From: an uncultured Desulfobacterales bacterium
Lineage (GTDB): Bacteria > Desulfobacterota > Desulfobacteria > Desulfobacterales > SpSt-501
Direction: 5' to 3'
DNA length: 50,410 nucleotides
NCBI GenBank assembly: GCA_938048455.1
Contig: CALIUY010000051.1
Location: 1 to 50,410, forward strand
The notes under the pieces were generated by a model that saw nothing but the letters and a program-made list of their open reading frames with translations, did no database searches and had not been told where the DNA came from. Position 1 is the stretch's first letter. Each line of letters starts with the position of its first letter. Positions 39,789 through 48,884 of the stretch are shown piece by piece. The position numbers and the translations under genes are program-made.

Positions 39789-40753
39789 AAGCGGTCCTGT
39801 TCCCCCACACCGATCCCCCCCCGCACTGGGGCCCGATGCTGCGCGGGATCTTCACGGAGGTCTTCGTGTATCGGCCGTGCGGCTGTCCGGACGAAGGCGG
39901 CGCGGCCGCCTCGTTCACGTGGATTTGCCCTGAAGGGCAAGAAACGCCGCGGATCGAAGAAGCGGTGCGCGCCCTTGGCTCCTGGGCGGAGCTCCACCAC
40001 CGAGGGGCGGGGATCGCCGCCGCCGGGGAAGCTCTTCGGCGGAGCCGGGCGCGCGACGAGGAGCCCGCCGCGATCGCCGCGCGGCTCCGCGGCGTAGCGC
40101 CGGCTGCGGAAGAACCCGAACAGCGTGCCCTTGCGGCCGCCCGGGCCCTCCTTCTCCTCGCCGAACGGGCCGACCGGGAGCGCCGCGAGGCAAGCCGCTT
40201 GCTGGCCCAAGGGGAAGACGACCTCCGGCGCCTGCTCGCCGGGATCCGGGGGGATGCGCCCCCGGCGGAGGTGAACGCCGCAGGAGACCCGGAAGCGGAA
40301 ACCGAAGAGGCGATCGCGGCGCGGCTGTTTTCCTGGGCGCGGCTTTTCCTCTCCCGGCCGGTGGAGGCGGCGGTCTTGGTCACCGCGAGCCGCGCCGCCC
40401 TGGAGGTGCTGGAGGAGCATCTGCCCGGAGCGGCCGTGCGGCACGCCGACGGGGATCCGCAAAACGAGGCTTTCGCTTCCCGCATCCGGGGACTCCTGGA
40501 CGAAGTGTTCCCGGGCCGCCTTCCTCCGCCGGATCCGAAATCTCCGTTTCTGCCCTCCGCCGCGGCGCCCGGCGGACCGGTCCGGCTGCTCGCCTGGCCG
40601 GGGGTCCGCCCCGCAAGGCTCCTCGCACGCCTTCTCGATTCGTCCCTTCGCCCTCTTCCGGAAAGGGGGAATCCCGCCCCGGAAAGGGAGGTGACGGTCG
40701 TCCTGCGTCTTCCCTTGAGGTGGGGGGGGCCCCCGGCCCGCCGCGAGTCTTGA
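39785..40753 (+). CDS. hypothetical protein coupled to the CysK fusion
   Basis: 322 residues, not recognised. The GTG start overlaps the stop of the fusion gene by 4 bases, and codon use resembles the neighbours. The N-terminus VKAVLFPHTDPPPHWGPMLRGIF looks like a folded start; a YRPCGCPDEG segment follows (two Cys). The middle is very Ala/Glu/Arg-rich and helical (about 70-200), and the C-terminal third contains AAVLVTASRAALEVLEEHL and a terminal VTVVLRLPLRWG strand. No signal peptide or membrane helix. Its position suggests a role with the fused enzyme, but there is no motif to define it. Confidence 0.72.
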   Translation: MKAVLFPHTDPPPHWGPMLRGIFTEVFVYRPCGCPDEGGAAASFTWICPEGQETPRIEEAVRALGSWAELHHRGAGIAAAGEALRRSRARDEEPAAIAARLRGVAPAAEEPEQRALAAARALLLLAERADRERREASRLLAQGEDDLRRLLAGIRGDAPPAEVNAAGDPEAETEEAIAARLFSWARLFLSRPVEAAVLVTASRAALEVLEEHLPGAAVRHADGDPQNEAFASRIRGLLDEVFPGRLPPPDPKSPFLPSAAAPGGPVRLLAWPGVRPARLLARLLDSSLRPLPERGNPAPEREVTVVLRLPLRWGGPPARRES

Positions 40754-40779
40754 CAGGTCCGCCGGAGGTGGTTTATGGA
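40750..40779 (+). promoter_or_regulatory. possible promoter of the ferredoxin gene
   Basis: Perfect TTGACA (40750-40755) overlapping the upstream stop codon, with a weak TATGGA (40774-40779) after 18 bases; about 75 bases before the ferredoxin ATG. Confidence 0.4.
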
Positions 40780-40852
40780 CTCGCAGCCTTCATCCCCGCG
40801 AGCGATCCGGCCGTCTGGCCGTCGGGATCCAACCACGAAAGGAGAGCTGCGA

Positions 40853-41041
40853 ATGGCTTTCACCCCCACGGTTGATGAGGAAAAATGCGTCGGTTGTGAA
40901 GAGTGCGTGGACGTCTGCCCGGTCGAGGTCTTCGAGATGCAGGACGGCAAATCGAAGCCGGTGAACGCCGACGAATGCCTCGGCTGCGAGAGCTGCGTCG
41001 AGGTCTGCTCCGAGGGCGCGATCACGGTCGAGGAAAGCTGA
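40853..41041 (+). CDS. 2[4Fe-4S] ferredoxin
   Basis: 62 residues with two cluster-binding motifs, CVGCEECVDVCP and CLGCESCVEVCS, typical of clostridial-type low-potential ferredoxins. ATG 40853 is chosen over the longer frame from 40775 because GAAAGGAGAG precedes it and the protein then begins right at the fold. Likely a free electron carrier of anaerobic metabolism; the window has no obvious redox partner other than the radical SAM enzyme. A terminator follows immediately. Confidence 0.93.
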   Translation: MAFTPTVDEEKCVGCEECVDVCPVEVFEMQDGKSKPVNADECLGCESCVEVCSEGAITVEES

Positions 41042-41055
41042 AGAAAGCATCGACG

Positions 41056-41090
41056 AAAAAACCGGCGCCCGCGAGCGGCGCCGGTTTTTT
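41056..41090 (+). terminator. Rho-independent terminator after ferredoxin
   Basis: A 14-base perfect stem (41056-41069 with 41077-41090) around a 7-base loop, GC-rich core CCGGCGCC, followed by more T (total nine T). It begins 15 bases past the ferredoxin stop. Confidence 0.93.
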
Positions 41091-41176
41091 TTTGGGGGGG
41101 GATGGGGGAGAGGGGACGACGCCGGGGTTTCGCCCGGCTTGCGCGGCAAGGAAATAATGTGCTACATCGGCCGGTT

Positions 41177-41509
41177 ATGAAGCAGTACGTCGTCGACCAG
41201 CTGCGGCTAGCCGACGAGCTCCGCGTGCGGGAGTTTCTCGAGCGGCGCTACGGGCCTCCCGATCTGGGGTCGATCTTTTGGGTTCCCCTGGCGGAAACTC
41301 TCCTCAGCCCCCTTCAGAGCGCGCACCGCGATTGCCGGCCGCACTGCGCCGCCATCGAGCTCGAAGGAGGAAGACTCTCGCTGGAGCTTCTCATCCGCAG
41401 CCGAAATCGTCTTCGTTGCGCCTGCATCGGCTACGCCTCGCCGGCCCAACGCGACTGGCTGATCGGCCAGGTGGATGCCATGCTCGAGGAACTCACCATT
41501 TCCGTATGA
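41177..41509 (+). CDS. small conserved hypothetical protein
   Basis: 110 residues, start MKQYVVDQLRLADELRVREFL at 41177 (the upstream frame to 41102 lies in G-rich post-terminator DNA). No family recognised. It appears to be a single alpha/beta domain, with an acidic helical N-terminus, a strand-rich centre (AAIELEGGRLSLELLIRSRNR) and a C-terminal helix. Three cysteines, DCRPHCAAI and RCACIGYA regions, could be ligands but are not a known motif. The stop overlaps the plsC start by 4 bases, so it is likely expressed with plsC and rnj. Confidence 0.72.
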   Translation: MKQYVVDQLRLADELRVREFLERRYGPPDLGSIFWVPLAETLLSPLQSAHRDCRPHCAAIELEGGRLSLELLIRSRNRLRCACIGYASPAQRDWLIGQVDAMLEELTISV

Positions 41510-42300
41510 CGGCCGCGGAGGAGGAAGAGCACCCCGTGGGCGTGGACCTTTTCCGAACCCGGCCGATCGCCGCCCTGCACGTCGCCCTGATCATCGTCTG
41601 GACGGTCAGCGTGACCTTCGTCCTGGCGCTGGTGGCCGTCGGGGTCTCGCTTTTTTCGCGCTCGGGGGATTTCGTTCATCTCATCGCCCGTCTCTGGGGA
41701 AGGTCGATTCTGTGGGTCTCCGGGGTGCGCGTCGTCGTCCGCGGAGGCGAGAGGCTCGCGCCGGATCGGGCCTGCATTTTCATGGCGAACCACCAGAGCA
41801 ACTTCGACATCCCCGTGCTGCTCGGTCACCTGCCGGTGCAGTTCCGCTGGCTGGCCAAGGCCGAGCTCTTCCGCATTCCGCTCTTCGGACGGGCGATGCG
41901 CGGGGCGGGCTACATCCCGATCGACCGCCAGGACCGCGCCGCGGCGTTCCACAGCCTGCGCGAGGCGGCCGAAAAGATCCGCGCCGGCGCCTCGATCGTG
42001 ATTTTTCCCGAGGGCACGCGCAGCGTGGACGGTGAGCTCAAGGCCTTCAAGAAAGGCGGCTTCGTGCTCGCACTGCAGGCCAGGGCGCCGGTCGTGCCGC
42101 TCGGCATCCGCGGCACCCGCGAGGTGATGCCCAAGGGAAGCCTCTGGATCCGCCCCGGGCGGGTGACGGTGGCGATCGGTGAGCCGATCGATCTCGCCGG
42201 CGGGGCTTTCCCCACCAAAGAGGCGCTCATGGAGGCGGTGCGCCGGGCGATCCTCGAGGCGACGGCCTCTTGTCGAGCGGGCGGGCCATGCTGCGACTGA
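41506..42300 (+). CDS. plsC: 1-acyl-sn-glycerol-3-phosphate acyltransferase
   Basis: 264 residues. Two N-terminal hydrophobic stretches (20-55, 60-80) anchor it in the inner membrane. Acyltransferase motifs I-III: NHQSNFD (catalytic His/Asp), a YIPIDRQ segment and FPEGTRS, then VPLGIRGT. It makes phosphatidic acid from lysophosphatidic acid. ATG 41506 overlaps the previous stop; the C-terminus overlaps the rnj start by 13 bases. Confidence 0.92.
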   Translation: MTAAEEEEHPVGVDLFRTRPIAALHVALIIVWTVSVTFVLALVAVGVSLFSRSGDFVHLIARLWGRSILWVSGVRVVVRGGERLAPDRACIFMANHQSNFDIPVLLGHLPVQFRWLAKAELFRIPLFGRAMRGAGYIPIDRQDRAAAFHSLREAAEKIRAGASIVIFPEGTRSVDGELKAFKKGGFVLALQARAPVVPLGIRGTREVMPKGSLWIRPGRVTVAIGEPIDLAGGAFPTKEALMEAVRRAILEATASCRAGGPCCD

Positions 42301-43934
42301 TTCCACTCGGCGGCCTGGGGGAGATCGGCCTGAACATGATGGTCGTCGAATGCGGCGAGGACCGCATCGTCGTGGACGCCGGCCTCATGTTCCCCGAGGA
42401 TTACATGCTCGGGGTGGACTTCGCGATCCCCGACCCCGCCTACCTGCGGGGAGGCGGCGGCCGGCTGCTCGGCGTGCTGCTCACCCACGCCCACGAGGAC
42501 CACATCGGCGCGCTTCCCTTCCTGTTGCGCGAGGTCGCCGTGCCCGTCTTCGGCACCGCCTTCACCCTGGGGATGGCCGCCCAGCGGCTCGCCGATTTCG
42601 ATGTCGCCCCGCCCGCCGGGCTGCACCGCATCGCTCCGGGCACACCGCTCACCCTCGGCCCCTTCCGCCTCGATTTCCTGCGCGTGGGGCACAGCGTGAT
42701 CGACGGGGTGGCGCTCGCGATCGACACCCCCGAGGGACTGATCGTGCATACCGGGGATTTCAAGTTGAGCCCCGTCGCCGAGGGCGGCGGCACCGACGTC
42801 GCCGCGTTCGCCCGCTTGGGGGAGCGCGGGGTGCTCGCCCTGCTTTCGGATTCGACCAACGTCGAGCGCGAGGGCTCCAGCCTGCCCGACGGCCGGATCC
42901 GGGCGACCCTCGAGGGGATCTTCCGCGACAGCCCCGGCCGGATCATCGTCGCCCTTTTCGCCTCGAACATCGCCCGCATCCAGATGATCGTCGACCTGGC
43001 GCGGCGCGCGGGCCGCAAGGTGGTGATCAGCGGCCGCAACATCGAGGCGAGCGCCGAGGTCGCCCGGGGGCTCGGCTACCTCGACATTCCGCACGGGGCC
43101 GAGTTGAGCCTCGACCTCGTTCCCGACTGGGACGACCGGGAGCTCGTCGTCATCACCACCGGCAGCCAGGGCGAGCCCATGTCGGCCATCGCCCGCATGG
43201 CCGTCGGCAGCCACAAGCAGCTGCGCATCCACCCGGGCGACACGGTGGTCCTCTCCTCGAAGTTCATCCCCGGAAACGAGCGGGCGATCGCGAAAATCAT
43301 CGACAACCTCTACCGCCGGGGGGCCGAGGTCATCTACGAGAAGATCTCCGAAATTCACGCCTCGGGTCACGCCTACCGCGACGAGCTGCGGGAGATGATC
43401 CGGCTCACCCGCCCGGCCCATTTCGTGCCCATCCACGGCGAGTACCGGCATCTCGTGCTCCACGCGCGGCTCGCCCGGGAGGCGGGCGTCGCCCCGGAGC
43501 GCATTCTGCTGGCCGAGAACGGACAGGTGATCGAGTTCGCGGGCGGAACCGGCCGGATCTCCGGACGGGTTCCGACCGGGCGGCTGCTCGTCGACGGCAA
43601 GGGGGTGGGCGACGTGGGGCGGGCGGTGCTCAAGGAGCGGCGGCTTCTCTCCGAGGAGGGGGTCGTGGCCGTCACCATGGCGCTCGACGAGGAGACCGGC
43701 ATCGTCACCTACGGCCCGGAGATCGTCTCGCGCGGGGTCGTCTTCGAGACCGAGACGGGCCACCTTTTGCAGGACGCCCATTGCGTCGTCCTCGAGCTGG
43801 TCGAGGAGATCCCGCCGGGAACGCCGCATCGCGTCGAGCGGCTGCGCCAGCGCATTCAGGGGGCCCTGCGGGAGTATTTTTACTTCACCATCGGCCGGCG
43901 GCCCGTGATCCTGCCCTTCGTCATGGAGATGTAA
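42288..43934 (+). CDS. rnj: ribonuclease J
   Basis: 548 residues. Metallo-beta-lactamase fold with H67-x-H69-x-D71-H72 (THAHEDHIG), GGLGEIGLN at the start, SDSTNVEREG, beta-CASP motifs (SGRNIEASAEVARG, STTGSQGEPM-type ITTGSQGEPMS) and HASGHAYRDEL plus FVPIHGEYRHL. A 5'-to-3' exo/endoribonuclease. ATG 42288 inside the plsC end is the conserved N-terminus; the TTG at 42270 adds six non-conserved residues. ftsK follows 7 bases later. Confidence 0.94.
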   Translation: MLRLIPLGGLGEIGLNMMVVECGEDRIVVDAGLMFPEDYMLGVDFAIPDPAYLRGGGGRLLGVLLTHAHEDHIGALPFLLREVAVPVFGTAFTLGMAAQRLADFDVAPPAGLHRIAPGTPLTLGPFRLDFLRVGHSVIDGVALAIDTPEGLIVHTGDFKLSPVAEGGGTDVAAFARLGERGVLALLSDSTNVEREGSSLPDGRIRATLEGIFRDSPGRIIVALFASNIARIQMIVDLARRAGRKVVISGRNIEASAEVARGLGYLDIPHGAELSLDLVPDWDDRELVVITTGSQGEPMSAIARMAVGSHKQLRIHPGDTVVLSSKFIPGNERAIAKIIDNLYRRGAEVIYEKISEIHASGHAYRDELREMIRLTRPAHFVPIHGEYRHLVLHARLAREAGVAPERILLAENGQVIEFAGGTGRISGRVPTGRLLVDGKGVGDVGRAVLKERRLLSEEGVVAVTMALDEETGIVTYGPEIVSRGVVFETETGHLLQDAHCVVLELVEEIPPGTPHRVERLRQRIQGALREYFYFTIGRRPVILPFVMEM

Positions 43935-43941
43935 ACGCGCC

Positions 43942-46134
43942 ATGCGCCGTGAACTGCTCGGCATCTTCGTCTTTTTCGTGCTGGTCTTCACCCTGATCGG
44001 CCTTTTGACCTGGCACCCCGGGGATCCTTCGATCCACGCCGCCGGTTCCGGGGGGCGGGTGCAGAACCTCTTCGGGCCGGCCGGCGCCCACTGGGCGGGC
44101 TTTCTGGTCGGGACGGCGGGACTGGCGGCCTTCTGGGTTCCGGTGCTGCTTTTGCTGCTCAGCCTGCAGGTCTTCGGCAGCCACTCCGCGCGCTCGATCG
44201 GCTGCACCGCCGCCGGGGGGCTGCTGCTGATCTTCGCCACGGCGGGCCTGTTCGCGATGGGCGAGGATCCCGTCGTGATCTTCGAGAAGAGCTACCCGGC
44301 GGGCGGCCTGGTCGGGCACCCGCTCCAGGCGTTGCTCTCGCGCTACTTCAACCCCGCCGGGGCGGCCGTTCTGCTGGGGCTGCTCGTGCTCGTGGGATTC
44401 ATTTTGGCCACGGGCTTTTCGCTGCTCGGCTTCTTTCGGCGTCTGCGCGCGGCCTGGGCGGCCGCCTCCGACCGGCTGCTCACCTGGTATCTGAAACGCC
44501 GCGAGCGCCGCGAGCGCGCGCGACGCGGGCTGCAGGCCGAGGCCGAAAAACGCCGCCAGCGGGTGAAGGAGGTCCGGGTGGCGCCGCCGGCGCCGAAGCC
44601 GCCGAAGATCGCTCCGGCGCCGCGGCAGGAGGTCTTCGAATTCATGCACGGCGGCAAGGGCTACCGCCTGCCGCCGGTCACGCTCCTCGAGGACCCCGAC
44701 CCGCACCCGGTCTCCCAGGACCCCGAGAGCCTGCGCATGCAGTCGGCGCTGCTCGAGAAGAAACTCGAGGATTTCGGCGTCAACGGCCGGGTGGTCGCCG
44801 TCTCCCCCGGTCCCGTGGTCACGACCTTCGAGTACGAGCCCGCCCCCGGGGTGAAAATCAACAAGGTCGCCAACTTGAGCGACGATCTGGCGCTCGCCCT
44901 GCGCGCGGCGAGCATCCGCATCGTCGCTCCGATCCCCGGCAAGGCGGCGATCGGAATCGAGGTCCCCAACCCCGTGCGCGAGATCGTCAAGTTCAAGGAG
45001 GTCGTCGCCTCGGCGGCCTTCGAGAAATCGCGCTCGCGGCTCACGATCTGCCTCGGCAAGGACATCGTCGGCAACCCCGTGACGGCCGAGCTCGACAAGA
45101 TGCCGCACCTGTTGATCGCCGGGGCGACGGGCACGGGAAAGAGCGTCGCATTGAACGCGATGATCTGCAGCCTGCTCTACAAGGCGCGGCCCGACGAGGT
45201 GAAGCTGATCATGGTCGACCCCAAGCGGATCGAGCTCTCGAGCTACGACGGGATCCCGCACCTGATCACGCCGGTCGTCACCGACGCGCGCAAGGCGACC
45301 AACGCCCTCTTCTGGGCCGTGCGCGAGATGGAGCGGCGCTACGAGCGGCTCTCGGAGCTGCGCGCGCGCAACATCCGCCAGTACAACCAAAAGATCGAGG
45401 GCGAGCCGAAAGGGGGAGAGGGCAAACCCGAGCGGCTGCCCTACATCGTGATCGTGATCGACGAGCTCGCCGATCTGATGATGGTCGCCTCGCGCGACGT
45501 CGAGGTCGCCCTCACCCGGCTCGCCCAGATGGCGCGTGCGGCCGGGATCCACCTCATCCTCGCCACCCAGCGGCCCTCGGTCGATGTGCTGACCGGCATC
45601 ATCAAGGCGAATTTCCCCACCCGGCTCACCTTCCAGGTCTCCTCGAAGACCGACTCGCGGACGATCATCGACACCAACGGCGCCGAAAGCCTGCTCGGCG
45701 CGGGCGACATGCTGTTTTTGCCGCCCGGGACGGGAAAGCTCCAGCGCATCCACGGGGCCTTTCTCTCCGAGGGCGAGCTCACGCGGATCGTCGAGTTCGT
45801 CAGACAGCAGGAAAAGCCGGACTACGACCGGCAGGTGACCGAGGACCGGCCGGCCGAATCCCACGGCTCGGCCGACGGCGAGGACTACGACGAGCGCTAC
45901 GACGAGGCCCTCGAGCTGGTCGTGCGCACGCGCCAGGCCTCGATCTCCATGGTCCAGCGGCACCTGCGGATCGGCTACAACCGCGCCGCCCGGATCATCG
46001 AGCGCATGGAGCGCGAGGGCGTGATCGGCCCCTCCGACGGGGTGAAACCGCGCGAGGTGATCGCCCAGAGCCTCGAGGGACGCGACCCCGCCGCTCGGGC
46101 CGCCAAGCCTCCGCCCGGGGTCCGTCCCGCATGA
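43942..46134 (+). CDS. ftsK: DNA translocase FtsK
   Basis: 730 residues. Four to five transmembrane segments within 1-175, a short charged linker (175-230, shorter than in E. coli), then the alpha-beta motor with Walker A GATGTGKS at 394-401, VIDELADLM (Walker B) and ATQRPSVDV. It ends in a winged-helix gamma domain (SISMVQRHLRIGYNRAARIIERME) that reads KOPS sites. It moves chromosome termini through the septum and activates XerCD. It overlaps the next gene by 4 bases. Confidence 0.96.
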   Translation: MRRELLGIFVFFVLVFTLIGLLTWHPGDPSIHAAGSGGRVQNLFGPAGAHWAGFLVGTAGLAAFWVPVLLLLLSLQVFGSHSARSIGCTAAGGLLLIFATAGLFAMGEDPVVIFEKSYPAGGLVGHPLQALLSRYFNPAGAAVLLGLLVLVGFILATGFSLLGFFRRLRAAWAAASDRLLTWYLKRRERRERARRGLQAEAEKRRQRVKEVRVAPPAPKPPKIAPAPRQEVFEFMHGGKGYRLPPVTLLEDPDPHPVSQDPESLRMQSALLEKKLEDFGVNGRVVAVSPGPVVTTFEYEPAPGVKINKVANLSDDLALALRAASIRIVAPIPGKAAIGIEVPNPVREIVKFKEVVASAAFEKSRSRLTICLGKDIVGNPVTAELDKMPHLLIAGATGTGKSVALNAMICSLLYKARPDEVKLIMVDPKRIELSSYDGIPHLITPVVTDARKATNALFWAVREMERRYERLSELRARNIRQYNQKIEGEPKGGEGKPERLPYIVIVIDELADLMMVASRDVEVALTRLAQMARAAGIHLILATQRPSVDVLTGIIKANFPTRLTFQVSSKTDSRTIIDTNGAESLLGAGDMLFLPPGTGKLQRIHGAFLSEGELTRIVEFVRQQEKPDYDRQVTEDRPAESHGSADGEDYDERYDEALELVVRTRQASISMVQRHLRIGYNRAARIIERMEREGVIGPSDGVKPREVIAQSLEGRDPAARAAKPPPGVRPA

Positions 46135-46787
46135 GCGATCGGGGGAAGGCGGCCGCCGGGGAGAAAGGAGGCGGCCTCGATCTGGCGCTCGTTTTCTCGG
46201 TCAAGGGCTTTTTGAGCGCGGCCGAGGCGGAGCACCTCTACCGGGTCGGCAGGCAGGCCGCGCCGCTCGGGCCCTGCCTGGAGATCGGAAGTTACTGCGG
46301 CAGGTCTTCGGTCTGCCTGGGGACGGCCTGCGCCGAGCACGGCCAGGTCCTCTTTGCGGTCGACCACCACCGCGGCTCCGAGGAGCAGCAGCCGGGCGAG
46401 GCCTATTTCGATCCCGCCCTGTTCGATCCCCGCCGCGGCACGATCGACACGTTGCCGGAGTTTCGCGGAACGCTCCGCCGCGCCTGCCTCGAGGACACCG
46501 TGGTGCCGATCGTCTGCGCCTCGACCCTCGCCGCGCGCGCCTGGCGGACGCCCCTGGCGCTCGTCTTCATCGACGGCGGCCACGCCCGGGAGGCGGTGCT
46601 CGCCGACTACGCGGGGTGGTCCCCGCACCTCCTCCCGGGCGGGTTTCTCCTCTTTCACGATGTCTTCGAGGATCCCGCGCAAGGCGGTCAGGCCCCTTAC
46701 GAGGTCTTCCGGCGGGCGCTCGCCTCCGGGGATTTCGCGCCTCACTCCCGCGTGGAAAGTCTCGCCGTCCTCCGGCGCCGCAAATAG
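46131..46787 (+). CDS. class I SAM-dependent methyltransferase-like protein
   Basis: 218 residues. A Rossmann segment (LEIGSYCGRSSVCLG, motif I) and FIDGGHAREAVLADYAGW with LPGGFLLFHDVF are typical of the Methyltransf_24/cephalosporin hydroxylase-like group, often acting on sugars or secondary metabolites. The ATG overlaps the ftsK stop by 4 bases. The 3' end overlaps the convergent methyltransferase gene by 46 bases. Substrate unknown; proximity to glycosyltransferase and methyltransferase genes suggests glycan modification. Confidence 0.8.
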   Translation: MSDRGKAAAGEKGGGLDLALVFSVKGFLSAAEAEHLYRVGRQAAPLGPCLEIGSYCGRSSVCLGTACAEHGQVLFAVDHHRGSEEQQPGEAYFDPALFDPRRGTIDTLPEFRGTLRRACLEDTVVPIVCASTLAARAWRTPLALVFIDGGHAREAVLADYAGWSPHLLPGGFLLFHDVFEDPAQGGQAPYEVFRRALASGDFAPHSRVESLAVLRRRK

Positions 46788-47482
46788 ACGACCAGACTTT
46801 TTCCGAGCCAGGGGTCGAGCAGCCGCTCGAGGCGGTCGATGCCGCGGTGCGGGGAGAAGAGCTGCCGGTGGAGAAAGTGGCGGTAGAGCCGCACCGGAAG
46901 GGCCTCCGGACGGCCGATCCCGCAGAGGCAGCGGAGCCACCAGTAGGGGCTGTGGAAACCGTGGGCGTGGTGCGCCGAAAAGGCCTCGAAGCCCGCCCCG
47001 CGCAGCAAGGCGAGCAGCCTTTCCCTGCGGTAGATGCGGACATGTCCCCCGGGCGTTTCCGCATAGGCGCGCGAGAGCGTCCAGCAGAGGCGCTCCGGAA
47101 AAAAGCGCGGCACACTCACGACGAGGATGCCCCCGGGCCGGGTCACCCGGGCGAGCTCCGCGGCCGCGCGGCGATCGTCGGACACGTGCTCGAGGACCTC
47201 GCAGCAAATCACGAGATCGAAGCTCGCCGCGGGGAAGGGCAGATCAAGGACGTCGCCCGCGAGAAGACCGGCTCGGCCGCCGTTCGGCCGTTCGAGTTGT
47301 TCGTGGAGGCGCAGTCGCTCGCGCGCCGCGGAAAGCTCCGTCGGCGTGCGGTCCATTCCCACGACACACGCCGCGGGAAGCCGCCGCCGTGCCGCCGCCG
47401 TGTGCCGCCCGCTGCCGCAGCCCACGTCGAGCACGCGCCACCCCGGGGCGGGCTCAAGCCGCGCGAAATCGACGGTGATCAC
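46742..47482 (-). CDS. SAM-dependent methyltransferase (Methyltransf_11 type)
   Basis: 246 residues. Motif I VLDVGCGSGRHT, motif II region GDVLDLPFPAASFDLVICCEVLEH, and RPGGILVVSVPRF are clear. The C-terminal part (HSPYWWLRCLCG, FLHRQLFSPHRG) is aromatic/basic and could contact membrane or a lipid-linked sugar. The start overlaps the end of the glycosyltransferase gene by 29 bases on the same strand, so co-expression is likely. A glycan or lipid O-methylation role is inferred from context only. Confidence 0.85.
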   Translation of the reverse strand: MITVDFARLEPAPGWRVLDVGCGSGRHTAAARRRLPAACVVGMDRTPTELSAARERLRLHEQLERPNGGRAGLLAGDVLDLPFPAASFDLVICCEVLEHVSDDRRAAAELARVTRPGGILVVSVPRFFPERLCWTLSRAYAETPGGHVRIYRRERLLALLRGAGFEAFSAHHAHGFHSPYWWLRCLCGIGRPEALPVRLYRHFLHRQLFSPHRGIDRLERLLDPWLGKSLVVYLRRRRTARLSTRE

Positions 47483-48716
47483 GGATCGCCTCGCGGTAAA
47501 CGGAAACCGTCTGCCGGGCCGCGCGCCTCCAGCTGAACAGCCGCAGCACCCGCTCGCGTCCCGCCGCCCCCAGCCGGCGCGCCGTCTCGGGCTCGTCGAT
47601 CAGGCGCGCGAGCGCCCCCCGCAGGGCCGCCGCATCGCCGGGCGGGACGAGAAGTCCCGCTTCGCCCACGACCTCGGGCAGCGCTCCCGCCGTCGTGGCG
47701 ACGACCGGAACCCCGCAGGCCATGGCCTCGCCGGCCGGGAAGCCGAAGCCCTCGTAGAGCGAGGGCACGACCGCAACGCAGGCCCGCGCGTACTGGCGGA
47801 CGAGCTCCTCCTCGGAGATGCGGCCCGTGACCTCGAGCCGGCCGTTCAGGCCGAGGGCGGCGGCGGTGCGCGCGCTCTCCCCGTCGCGCCGCAGTTCCCC
47901 CACCACGACCAGCCGAAAGGGGCGGTCGATCGCGGCGAGCGCCTGCAGAAGCACGCCGAGCCCCTTCAGGGGCACCTCGGCGCTGTGGACGACGAGGATG
48001 CGGCCCGGCTCGCGGGGGATGCCCGCAAGCGGCCGGAAGCGCTCGGTGTCGATCCCGTGGGCGATCACGCGCATGCGGGCGGCGGGGACGCCGTACTCGC
48101 GCGCGAAGTCGCGCCGGGCGGCCTCCGAGACGGTGATCAGGTACGGCAGACGGCGGGCGACGCGCTTTTGCATCCCGATCGGCGAATACCAGCGCCAGCG
48201 CTGCAGCTTGGCGAACAGGCCCTTTGCCGCGCGCACCGCCCAGCGCCGGTCCATCGTCAGGGGATGATGAATCGTCGCCACGAGCGGCGTCCGCCGCGCC
48301 ATAAGGAGAAGGGCATAGGAGAGACTTTGGTTGTCGTGAAGGACATCGAAGCCCAAGCCTGCTTTCCCGTTCAGCAGGCTTGCGGCGCGCAGCCCGAAGA
48401 CCAACGGCTCGGGGAAGCCGCCGCTGGCGACCCCCAGCCATTCGAGGAGATTGACCGGGTCGGCCAGCTCCGCGGGCCGCGGCAGGCGGAAGGGATGCTG
48501 CGGGTTGTAGAGATCGAGGCCCGGAAGATAGAGCAGGCCCACCCCCTCGGGAAGAGCGGGCCGCGGCGGACCCGAGATCACCGTCACCCGATGGCCGAGA
48601 TCCCGCAGGTGGGCCGCGAGGTGGCGGACGTAGATCCCCTGGCCGCCGCTATAGGGGTTGGTGCGGTAGCTCAAAAGCCCGATGTGCAGGGGAGGCTCCG
48701 GGTTCGTGTGCGCCAT
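47454..48716 (-). CDS. GT4-family glycosyltransferase
   Basis: 420 residues with GT-B fold features: IGLLSYRTNPYSGGQGIYV (acceptor-site glycine loop), TVSEAARRDF, VIAHGIDTERFRPL, VVGEL and the EX7E motif in SLYEGFGFPAGEAMACG. Transfers a sugar from a nucleotide donor with retention, normally in polysaccharide or LPS synthesis at the cytoplasmic membrane face. ATG 48716 is chosen at the conserved N-terminus; the open frame upstream to 50348 is only antisense to the HD-GYP gene. Confidence 0.92.
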   Translation of the reverse strand: MAHTNPEPPLHIGLLSYRTNPYSGGQGIYVRHLAAHLRDLGHRVTVISGPPRPALPEGVGLLYLPGLDLYNPQHPFRLPRPAELADPVNLLEWLGVASGGFPEPLVFGLRAASLLNGKAGLGFDVLHDNQSLSYALLLMARRTPLVATIHHPLTMDRRWAVRAAKGLFAKLQRWRWYSPIGMQKRVARRLPYLITVSEAARRDFAREYGVPAARMRVIAHGIDTERFRPLAGIPREPGRILVVHSAEVPLKGLGVLLQALAAIDRPFRLVVVGELRRDGESARTAAALGLNGRLEVTGRISEEELVRQYARACVAVVPSLYEGFGFPAGEAMACGVPVVATTAGALPEVVGEAGLLVPPGDAAALRGALARLIDEPETARRLGAAGRERVLRLFSWRRAARQTVSVYREAIRDHRRFRAA

Positions 48717-48884
48717 GGGGTTTTCGCCGGGTCGGGCGCCTCGAGGGCGCGTGCGCTGTCTTGCCCGAGTTTCGCCCTTTCTGCAAGCGGAGGGGATTAA
48801 AGATTTCCGGCGGAGGTGCCGATAGCTTCCATGTGGCGGGGGTCGCCGGCGGCGATGCCCCGCGGGGGGAGTCACGCCGAGGCC

